NCBI GenBank assembly: GCA_944323095.1
Contig: CALURE010000034.1
Span: 1-12,740, forward strand
DNA from: Candidatus Gastranaerophilales bacterium
GTDB taxonomy: Bacteria > Cyanobacteriota > Vampirovibrionia > Gastranaerophilales > Gastranaerophilaceae
DNA length: 12,740 nt
Reading direction: 5' to 3'
Numbering within the stretch: position 1 is the stretch's first letter; every line of letters starts with the position of its first letter. The position numbers and the translations under genes were made by a program. The notes beneath the pieces were generated by a model, which saw only the letters and a list, made by a program, of their open reading frames with translations, did no database searches and was not told the DNA's origin. Shown one piece after another: positions 7,901-12,740 of this stretch.

Positions 7901-8452
7901 ATTACAGCGGACAGTTGCATTTTTCTTTTTGGTAAGCTTACAGTTCATCGCAGTAATTCTGTTTAAAAGTTCAATACAAGCTTTTACTGCAGAAGAAGCA
8001 GAGCTGTTAAATGTATAATCCTTATAAAATCTTATAACACATGTCTGCCCGATAAGCTGCCTTCTTACACCTATTGATTTAGCATAATCCGCAATTATTT
8101 TATCAAGGTTAACTTTAAATTTGTTATACAATTTTGCACTGCCAAGAAGTGTTTTCATTTCACTCATATTGGGGAAATCAATTGTCAGCATAACAAAATC
8201 ATCACTGTTAGCTTCATTCATGACCACACTTTTTTCAGTGTCAAATCCGCATTTTTTACACTTTTTAGTAAAAGTTTGGTTAATTTTTCCGCAGTTATGA
8301 CATTTTGAAATAATTACATAACCGCATTTTTTACAGGTATTTGAAACATTAATGGTTTTACAAACAGGGCATGCCAGTTTAAGCACCTTTTTACAATTAG
8401 GGCAAACCATTGCTTTATCATCTATTTCCAAACCGCATTTTGGACATTCCAT
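4952..8452 (-). CDS. Large multidomain protein: triple zinc ribbon, pseudo-cyclase, degenerate AAA/STAND ATPase, TPR tail
   Basis: An 1166-residue cytosolic protein with no signal peptide. Seen in order: six CxxC knuckles (Cys 3/6, 17/20, 28/31, 40/43, 51/54, 65/68) forming three zinc ribbons. Next, about 84-270 resembles a class III adenylate/guanylate cyclase domain: VMLTIDFPNMSEM keeps the first metal Asp (92), but the second is Gln136 (LIGQTCVIRF instead of a GD pair). An acidic linker follows (EDEEDDEE). About 335-690 follows the AAA_16 module of cyclase-linked ATPases: the P-loop position (349-365, GIVALKTVELYKPYSLK) has no GxxGxGKS, Walker B TLIFIEDFDKID remains (Glu470, Asp471), and GSSLFIDIAIQYL (559-571) and IPSNLDRLVARRL (594-606) match that family's later motifs. 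About 690-1130 is helical with TPR-like repeats. The order recalls soluble adenylyl cyclases, but both active sites look dead. ATGA overlap with glgA suggests a linked function, by inference only. ATG 8473 would add seven residues; ATG 8452 is preferred because TATAAT lies 6 nt before it. Confidence 0.85.
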   Translation of the reverse strand: MECPKCGLEIDDKAMVCPNCKKVLKLACPVCKTINVSNTCKKCGYVIISKCHNCGKINQTFTKKCKKCGFDTEKSVVMNEANSDDFVMLTIDFPNMSEMKTLLGSAKLYNKFKVNLDKIIADYAKSIGVRRQLIGQTCVIRFYKDYTFNSSASSAVKACIELLNRITAMNCKLTKKKNATVRCNMFLLKRNIESDPYDIDSGYNISLLNQNAKNKEDKILNTFQVLTDDKVSDAIDAEYKLSPLNSVMINDEMVMFYEVDLREFVKIEYPEDEEDDEEIKIPNFVQNMLIEQDKLDGEALNNLDSGVNPDAIYDIETINFEEIRCEFIRTENINVLSYILNKFQEIPKGIVALKTVELYKPYSLKVLNAAAETGKFDNIITVTCYDEMKYSPYSFFRDLVSAIFEYTVSQKLFFQNDFTMFNSVDPDGLIKDLITLKERETEDTIDTRNIYFDIFLTLLQIIPKTLIFIEDFDKIDSSSYDVLKYLFESFEQLDISFLISYDKSFSLHKDCYFLLSKPYYTEIFLKPTSFEKMIEENKIYYRNILNNFYFQRVAKYACGSSLFIDIAIQYLIESGVYSADDDSIEMIDAKTIIIPSNLDRLVARRLNLLQDDEMAMKFLTSIVLLGTRIDMETIKTLGYQNLDEIMEKLSNMGYIYQYNNCVYFPNYNLLRRNLLTTISKIYLKEVAEELFEKVFNDDMPSPVKAYLYGLLEDTENERKEWEMLAKINLSLGDFSSYLNCTDKILELLDKITEPEDADSIEEYRMQLYEDISNNLYEYVPDKTSGIAEVTLSRLEKTGEVDRIIMLCNKMINGSLAAGNYMHALELTHKVLSLLPVSSLNPADQNFNNYFFLMSVIHIQILFNIGALGDCLDIGYKVLNVINKDTLKLLKPEYFTDEDFQLLLIDSVGYVALANVLLLTGNVQEFLKIVRSDLPFIPKSYDLFITLQDLIHGKKVAAVALEVPDNDRFGNIILNIINAFAMFTGDYNEFAENIHKAKVFAKYCNIHQLELFSDLLIGYAYMQLESYKKADAIIYKIIKATNQNGMTTLLYIAWYIMSELHLKQHKYEVAYGIINNSLIQLERNNTTSEYLLMLFKYNMYKVMMFKGQTDKAEICINQAKYVAEKYGVNFEFDTDESHYIPVIDGEEASPENAGITADGLNNMQGGE

Positions 8453-8487
8453 AAGATAATTATACCACCTCAAAATTTTTATAACAA
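8453..8487 (-). promoter_or_regulatory. Strong promoter for the zinc-ribbon protein-glgA-permease operon (leaderless type)
   Basis: On the minus strand, TTGTTA (8487-8482), a 17-nt spacer and TATAAT (8464-8459), with an extended TGG before the hexamer, form the best promoter in the window. TATCTT then separates the -10 from ATG 8452 by exactly 6 nt. Transcription would begin at or next to the start codon. The upstream in-frame ATG 8473 lies within the promoter and would not be transcribed, which decides the start. Confidence 0.7.
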
Positions 8488-8620
8488 GCGGTTTAATTCA
8501 TCTAAACACAGTATTTAATTGAGACTTATATCACAGTTTACACTACATTCAGGTGGAAAAGCTTCGTTTACCCACCCTACAGGCTAAAGCCGTACCTGTT
8601 TAAGGCGGGCGCAGCGATTT

Positions 8621-8693
8621 TGAGGAGGGGTTAGCAATGAAAAGTTAAACAAATACATAGGAGAGGGAGCTCAACATGAGATTTATTGCCTGA
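8621..8693 (+). other. Two tandem Shine-Dalgarno/ATG units opening onto tiny reading frames
   Basis: GAGGAGGGG (8622-8630) precedes ATG 8637, whose frame reads MKS and stops at TAA 8646-8648. GGAGAGGGAG (8660-8669) precedes ATG 8676, whose frame reads MRFIA and stops at TGA 8691-8693. The sites are far stronger than those of the real genes nearby, and the two units resemble each other. They may be leader-peptide-like or a decayed gene start. Translation is not shown. Confidence 0.3.
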
Positions 8694-8713
8694 AATAAAC
8701 TTTTTATTTTTGA

Positions 8714-8725
8714 TATAATTTCAAT
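8714..8725 (+). promoter_or_regulatory. -10 box TATAAT with 6-nt spacing to the tatD start (leaderless promoter)
   Basis: A perfect TATAAT at 8714-8719, preceded by TTGA, is followed by TTCAAT and ATG 8726. The geometry is identical to that of smpB and of the minus-strand operon promoter. No Shine-Dalgarno is present at this start. No good -35 is visible at 16-18 nt. Confidence 0.6.
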
Positions 8726-9484
8726 ATGATAGACACTCATTCACATATAAACATGATTCAGGAGCTTTCTTTGCAAGACATAATCAACAATGCCGTAAAT
8801 AACGGTATTGAAAAAATTATTGTGCCGGCTGCAAGCGTTTCGGATTTAGAGGATGTCCATGAGCTGGTGCAAAAATATGATAATGTTTACGGACTTCTGG
8901 GAATACATCCGTCAGAAGTTAAAGACTGGAAAGATGATTTAACTGATAAAATCAAAGAATTTGCAAAAAGTAAAAAAATCTGCGGTATCGGGGAAATCGG
9001 TCTTGATTACTACTGGGATAAAAGTATTGTTGATTTGCAAAAAGAAGTATTTATAAAACAAATAAAACTTGCAAATGAACTTAATTTTCCAATATCAATT
9101 CATGACAGGGAGGCACACAAAGATACATTTGATATTTTAAAAAAATATAACAACGGCTCGAAAATTGTAATGCACTGTTTTTCCGGAAGTTTAGAGTTTG
9201 CGCGGGAATGCATAAAAGAAGGCTGGTACATTGCAATCGGCGGAGTTGTAACATTTAAAAATGCTCAAAAAATTAAAGAAGTAGCAAAACATATACCTAT
9301 AGAACGGCTTTTGCTGGAAACAGATGCGCCATATCTTACCCCTGTACCTTTTAGAGGGAAAGAAAACCAGCCTGCATATGTAAAATATATTGCAGAGGAA
9401 ATTGCGGCTCTTAGAAATACAACTCTTGAAGAAATTGATAAAATTACAACCGAAAATGCTATGGATGTTTTTAATTTAAAATGA
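8726..9484 (+). CDS. tatD: TatD-family metal-dependent hydrolase / DNase
   Basis: TatD proteins are cytosolic TIM-barrel metalloenzymes, reported as 3'-5' DNA exonucleases and linked to DNA repair and quality control. The 252-residue product has the normal length. Metal ligands seen: HSH near the N-terminus (His5, His7), Glu90 in GEIGLDYYWD, His126 in SIHDREAH, His150 in VMHCFSGS, and Asp200 in LLETDAPYLTP; the conserved PFRGKENQPAYV follows. All catalytic positions are intact. The paralogues YcfH and YjjV look similar, so the exact orthologue is uncertain. The start is set by the -10 box 6 nt upstream and by the typical MIDTHSH beginning. The gene converges on the response regulator, and its stop codon lies within the T-rich side of the shared terminator. 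Confidence 0.95.
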   Translation: MIDTHSHINMIQELSLQDIINNAVNNGIEKIIVPAASVSDLEDVHELVQKYDNVYGLLGIHPSEVKDWKDDLTDKIKEFAKSKKICGIGEIGLDYYWDKSIVDLQKEVFIKQIKLANELNFPISIHDREAHKDTFDILKKYNNGSKIVMHCFSGSLEFARECIKEGWYIAIGGVVTFKNAQKIKEVAKHIPIERLLLETDAPYLTPVPFRGKENQPAYVKYIAEEIAALRNTTLEEIDKITTENAMDVFNLK

Positions 9485-9485
9485 A

Positions 9486-9524
9486 AATAAAAGACCGGCT
9501 TTTAAATCCGGCCGGTCTTAGAAT
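9486..9524 (-). terminator. Hairpin terminator between convergent tatD and the response regulator
   Basis: A perfect 9-bp stem, AAGACCGGC (9491-9499) and GCCGGTCTT (9511-9519), with an 11-nt loop, sits between the two stop codons. On the minus strand it is followed by a T-rich run (TTTTATTTTCATTTT, reaching back over the tatD stop), the form of an intrinsic terminator for the regulator gene. On the plus strand there is no T tract after the stem, so it would stop tatD transcription less well. Confidence 0.8.
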
Positions 9525-9527
9525 TTA

Positions 9528-10217
9528 TTAAACCATACCTTCTTTTACAGCTTTTACAGCCGCCTGAACTCTGTCATTAACGCACATTTTTTGCAGTATT
9601 GAACAAACATGGGCTTTTGCAGTGTGAACACTGACGATTAATTCTTTAGCAATTTCCGTATTACTTTTGCCCGAAACAAGATGCTTTAATACTTCATATT
9701 CTCTTTCTGTTAAAGGAACACGTCCTTCTGAATTTGATTTATCAGGTAAAAATCCTATATTATCAATTTTCGGTAATGCATTAAGAGTCATTTGAGCAAC
9801 AACAGGATCTATCCAGCAAACACCGGTAGAAACATCTCTTACAACATCAGCAAGTTTTGACGGGTCAATGTCTTTCAAACAATATGCACTCGCTCCGGAA
9901 GTTAAAGCCGCTATTACCTCCTCACTTCTGTCATGAGAGGTTAATGCAATAATTTTTGAATCAGGAAGAATTTCTTTACATTTAACCATAGCTTCAATGC
10001 CATTCATGCCTGGCAGACCTAAATCCATAAGAATTACATCAGGCTTATGCCTTTCTATAAGTTTTAATCCCTCAACAGCATCTTCAGCTTCTGCAACGAC
10101 ATTTATATCTTCATTTGCATTCAAAGCACACCTTAATCCTACACGGGTAAGCTTAAAATCTTCTACAATAATTACACTAATCGTTTTTGCAACATTTTCT
10201 ACTGTTTTTTGAGTCAT
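9528..10217 (-). CDS. NarL/FixJ-family response regulator (REC plus LuxR-type HTH)
   Basis: A 229-residue cytosolic transcription factor. The receiver domain (about 13-130) has the acidic pair Glu19-Asp20, phospho-acceptor Asp65 in VILMDLGLPGMNG, Thr93 in IIALTSHD and Lys115 in YCLKDID, so it should be phosphorylatable. A linker leads to a LuxR/GerE helix-turn-helix (about 167-229), with PLTEREYEVLKHL, GKSNTEIAKEL and VSVHTAKAHVCSIL, then the family's NDRVQAAVKAVKEG end. There is no histidine kinase beside it, so it is an orphan in this window and its signal is unknown. It is divergent from the GH13 gene, 190 bp away, and could regulate it or itself. ATG 10217 has only a weak purine-rich site upstream (AGGAAAGCGGGG). 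Confidence 0.95.
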   Translation of the reverse strand: MTQKTVENVAKTISVIIVEDFKLTRVGLRCALNANEDINVVAEAEDAVEGLKLIERHKPDVILMDLGLPGMNGIEAMVKCKEILPDSKIIALTSHDRSEEVIAALTSGASAYCLKDIDPSKLADVVRDVSTGVCWIDPVVAQMTLNALPKIDNIGFLPDKSNSEGRVPLTEREYEVLKHLVSGKSNTEIAKELIVSVHTAKAHVCSILQKMCVNDRVQAAVKAVKEGMV

Positions 10218-10233
10218 GATAACCCCGCTTTCC

Positions 10234-10277
10234 TAACTATACTAGTTATTTATTTTCACCAGAATTATTAAATTATA
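10234..10277 (-). promoter_or_regulatory. Putative promoters and small inverted repeat upstream of the response regulator
   Basis: Two minus-strand -10 candidates are visible: TATAGT (10241-10236), 18 nt before the start codon, and TATAAT (10277-10272), about 54 nt before it. The nearer one lies within an inverted repeat TAACTA-TAC-TAGTTA (10234-10248), an arrangement that could serve as a binding site for an autoregulator. The -35 boxes are poor, and the sequence is so AT-rich that chance matches are likely. Confidence 0.3.
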
Positions 10278-10361
10278 TCTATAAGTATTAATCCATTACC
10301 CATGAGTCTAATTTATTGTAAAAAATACAATTATTTTTAAAATTTTATTTTCATTTTTACA

Positions 10362-10370
10362 TGGTATAAT
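10362..10370 (+). promoter_or_regulatory. Extended -10 promoter of the GH13 gene
   Basis: TGG followed by TATAAT (10365-10370) is an extended -10 element, the same string as in the minus-strand operon promoter. It overlaps the most upstream in-frame ATG (10369), so that ATG should lie before the transcription start and cannot be used. The -35 region is not recognisable. Initiation near 10377 would leave a leader of about 30 nt, containing GGGAG (10392-10396), before ATG 10408. Confidence 0.55.
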
Positions 10371-10407
10371 GTTTATACGATACAGATTTATGGGAGTAGA
10401 AAATAAC

Positions 10408-12702
10408 ATGTTGGAATTTCTGTTCAGGAAAAAAGATGATGAAAAAGATTTAAAATCCGAAAAATTAAATAAGGTCTATACTAATTTGTTAAAAGAATAT
10501 TCTTTTGACAACATTGACGAAAAACGCAAAGCAGAATTGAGCAAATTAATAAAAAAATACGGATATCTGCCGTACCCTTATATAAAAGCTCTGGAAGAAC
10601 TTTCTCCAGCAGAAATTATTTTCGGTTTGGAAATAAAATGGCAAAACAATGGAATTTTTAAAGATAAAAAATTTACCTTTAAAAATTCAGAAATAAGTCC
10701 TTTAGCACGAAATAATATAAAAAATTCGTCTTGGATCCAAAAAGAAGGACACGACATTAAACTTATAAACCTTGCAGGCCTTGGAGACGGTAATAAAACA
10801 AAAGAAACCGGAAAATTTATGGACTGGCTCAGACAGCTTCTTATTCTGCCGAGCGGGAATTTAGACAATAATATATTCAGTACGACAATTTATCTTATAC
10901 CTTTCCACCCGAGAGAATTCGGTTGTGCTTATCTGCCTAAAAGTTCGGAAATAAGTGAAAAACTTTTTGACGAAAATATAGAAAAAATTACGGGACTTAA
11001 TGCAAAAGAACAGGTTCAGACATTTATAATGCTTGCACAGCTTGCAGGGCATCCTGTTATTTATGATATTCTTCCGCAAACCGGAAGATTTTCAAAAGCA
11101 GTTCTTGCAAATCCAGAAATTGCAAGATGGTTTGACATAAATATTTTAAACAAAGAATTAAATACAAATATTGACAGAATTGCACAAAATATGCCTGAAC
11201 TTTTTGACGATGAAGATGTTGAACTCGTTAAAAATATTTATAAAGATTCACAAAACGGAAGCATCGGAGATTTAAGCTCTCATTACAAAAATATATATGA
11301 CACATTTGACAGTTTAATGAATGAAGCGAAAAAAAATCTTTCAAATGCAATGTTGAAAAAGGCAAATCAGGAAAAAATCCACAAACGTGTAAGAGAAATT
11401 GTCGCCGGAATACATGAATTTAAACCCAATCAAAAATTGACAGAAGATGATATTACAAAACAAATTGAAACAATTCAGGAGCTGATAAAAGAAGGTCTCT
11501 GGCCGGCTCCCGGAGGGGCCTGGTGTTCAGCAGGAGTACCTATTTATGACAAAATGAGCGAATGCGGCGGTTATCCAACATTCAAACACTACGATTACAA
11601 AGGGGAAGATGTCACAAATTTCGCAAATCTTGACTGTCAGACTCCATACTACTTTTGTTACCTTGAAAACGGAACTTTTAACACTCCTGTTATTGATTAT
11701 TTCATTAATTACATGGTTAATCTGCAAAAAGACTACAATTTTGACGGCTTCAGAGTCGATCATATTGATCATATAGTAGACAAAGTTTCGGAAGATAATG
11801 GACGTCCTATAAGTTACAGGGCGCCAAGAGTTGTTTTAAATAAGCTAAATAAAACAATGAAAAGTAAAATCCCGTATTTCGGAACTCTTGCTGAATATAT
11901 GTTGTGGGATGACTTTTTAAAAGAATATCATAAAGGGATGAATTTTGATCTTTTATGGGGAAATGACATTGTATCACAATCAGAAAAAACTCCTGAAAAA
12001 ATTACTGAAGACAACCAGCACCTTGCAAATTATAATGTAAACTTTAAGAAAGGCGAAAAACTTTCTATTCTGAAAACATATAATAATCAGGACGGCGAAT
12101 TCAGATGTATTGACCAGTACCCCGGACAATTAGGTGAAAACGGCGCTTTATATAAATGGTTTAAATACAAATTTTTACCGGGAGGAAAATTTGCAGGACG
12201 TCCCATGCTTTACGTTGACGGAGATGAAAGTTTTACAAAACGCGGAATTGAAAGCGTTATTGGAGAAGAAATTTCAATGCCGAGAGAAAAACATTACGAT
12301 TTCTATAAAAAATTTAACGCAATTGATATATTTGTAAAAAATAATCCTATAATCACAGGTGGCGAAGCTCAGATTATCTTGCAGGATGATGACGGTTTTG
12401 CGGCATGGATAATTTCAAAAGTTCCCGAAAAAACAGCCTATCTTGTTGTATCAAACTATAAATATACAACAGAACGTGTCACAATGTTTGATGAAAATAA
12501 CAAAAGCTATTCGGAAATAATGCATAACAAACCTGTATTTGATAAAACAATTAATCTTCCTTCCGATTATACAATACAAAAAGAATTGTATATTGACGGA
12601 GATGAATTTGTTGCATCTCCATTTGACGAAGAAACATCAACCCTGCATTTTGACAAACTTGAACCGAGTGAATTCAGAGTGTATGAACTCAAAAGGGCTT
12701 GA
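10408..12702 (+). CDS. Divergent alpha-amylase-family (GH13) protein, cytosolic
   Basis: A 764-residue protein with no signal peptide. It has a charged N-terminal extension (about 1-150, not recognised), a GH13-like TIM barrel (about 150-640) and a beta C-terminal domain ending YELKRA. Barrel motifs seen: IYLIPFHPREFG; region I GHPVIYDILPQT (Asp220); region II GFRVDHIDH with nucleophile candidate Asp451 and Arg449; region III GTLAEYM with acid/base candidate Glu496; region IV TYNNQDGEF with Asp562; and GRPMLYVDGDES after it. The three catalytic acids are present, but the histidines usual in regions I and IV are replaced (ILPQT and NNQD). It would act on an intracellular alpha-glucan or maltodextrin, by inference. 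A transferase or hydrolase role cannot be told apart. ATG 10408 is chosen because the earlier ATG 10369 is inside the -10 box; ATG 10390 is an alternative. No terminator is visible in the remaining 38 bases. Confidence 0.85.
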   Translation: MLEFLFRKKDDEKDLKSEKLNKVYTNLLKEYSFDNIDEKRKAELSKLIKKYGYLPYPYIKALEELSPAEIIFGLEIKWQNNGIFKDKKFTFKNSEISPLARNNIKNSSWIQKEGHDIKLINLAGLGDGNKTKETGKFMDWLRQLLILPSGNLDNNIFSTTIYLIPFHPREFGCAYLPKSSEISEKLFDENIEKITGLNAKEQVQTFIMLAQLAGHPVIYDILPQTGRFSKAVLANPEIARWFDINILNKELNTNIDRIAQNMPELFDDEDVELVKNIYKDSQNGSIGDLSSHYKNIYDTFDSLMNEAKKNLSNAMLKKANQEKIHKRVREIVAGIHEFKPNQKLTEDDITKQIETIQELIKEGLWPAPGGAWCSAGVPIYDKMSECGGYPTFKHYDYKGEDVTNFANLDCQTPYYFCYLENGTFNTPVIDYFINYMVNLQKDYNFDGFRVDHIDHIVDKVSEDNGRPISYRAPRVVLNKLNKTMKSKIPYFGTLAEYMLWDDFLKEYHKGMNFDLLWGNDIVSQSEKTPEKITEDNQHLANYNVNFKKGEKLSILKTYNNQDGEFRCIDQYPGQLGENGALYKWFKYKFLPGGKFAGRPMLYVDGDESFTKRGIESVIGEEISMPREKHYDFYKKFNAIDIFVKNNPIITGGEAQIILQDDDGFAAWIISKVPEKTAYLVVSNYKYTTERVTMFDENNKSYSEIMHNKPVFDKTINLPSDYTIQKELYIDGDEFVASPFDEETSTLHFDKLEPSEFRVYELKRA

Positions 12703-12740
12703 AAAAGTTCTGTACATCTGATTTAAGGGACTTATATCGC

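Larger units (their letters stand above)
8453..8725. other. Intergenic region with a structured GC-richer patch and no convincing gene
   Basis: This 273-bp divergent gap holds promoters at both ends. Between, 8552-8635 is clearly GC-richer than its surroundings. It contains possible hairpins: GGTGG/CCACC (8552-8556 with 8572-8576) and ACAGG/CCTGT (8579-8583 with 8595-8599), the latter competing with GGCTAAAGCC (8582-8591). Then come two purine-rich ribosome-binding-like stretches, each followed by an ATG that closes within a few codons. It may be a small RNA, a leader, a dispersed repeat or a gene relic. No tRNA cloverleaf was seen. Confidence 0.45.

Noticed and set aside
4952..8452. Active adenylate cyclase
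   Set aside because: The second metal-binding Asp is absent (Gln136) and the usual catalytic-loop residues cannot be aligned, so activity is not supported.
8453..8725. tRNA gene or CRISPR repeat in the intergenic region
   Set aside because: No cloverleaf with a TTC loop and no regularly spaced repeat is present.
9997..10212. Plus-strand open frame opposite the response regulator receiver domain
   Set aside because: It mirrors a conserved REC domain on the other strand and has no promoter or ribosome-binding site.
10578..11772. Three minus-strand open frames opposite the GH13 gene
   Set aside because: They are antisense to the conserved barrel-coding region; hydrophobic or Cys-rich look is a by-product of AT-rich coding DNA.
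12134..12721. Two short plus-strand open frames in another frame of the GH13 3' end
   Set aside because: They overlap a well-supported coding region whose motifs continue to its stop, so no frameshift or second gene is needed.

Overview
The window is about 33% GC by eye, densely coded, and uses the standard bacterial code with ordinary TAA/TGA stops. It looks like a chromosomal segment of an uncultured, low-GC host-associated bacterium. A Gastranaerophilales-type relative of the cyanobacteria (Vampirovibrionia/Melainabacteria) is my best guess, from the glycogen synthase, the orphan NarL-type regulator, the codon use and the promoter style. That assignment is an impression, not a proof. I found no tRNA, rRNA, CRISPR array, insertion sequence or phage gene.

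Plus strand, 1-2567: the last codons of an unrecognised gene, then an oligopeptide/dipeptide-type ABC transporter ATPase (OppF/DppF family), then smpB (trans-translation) followed after 15 nt by a formyltransferase of the methionyl-tRNA formyltransferase family.

Minus strand, 8452 down to 2539: an apparent three-gene operon. It starts with an 1166-residue regulatory-looking protein (three zinc ribbons, a degenerate class III cyclase domain, a degenerate AAA_16/STAND-like ATPase domain and a helical TPR-like tail). This overlaps by ATGA the glycogen synthase gene glgA, which is followed 8 nt later by a ten-helix DMT/EamA permease. The permease ends convergently, overlapping the formyltransferase by 29 bp.

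A 273-bp gap with a structured GC-richer patch and two orphan ribosome-binding-site/ATG units separates this operon from tatD (plus). tatD converges on an orphan NarL/FixJ response regulator (minus) across a strong hairpin terminator. A divergent, highly unusual cytosolic GH13-family protein (plus) closes the window.

Themes: alpha-glucan metabolism occurs twice (GlgA and GH13), each beside a putative regulator (the pseudo-cyclase/STAND protein and the response regulator). Separately, at least three and perhaps five genes carry a -10 box exactly 6 nt before the start codon, which predicts leaderless mRNAs. The most interesting items are the double pseudoenzyme coupled to glgA, the leaderless-promoter pattern, and the GH13 protein lacking two normally conserved histidines.
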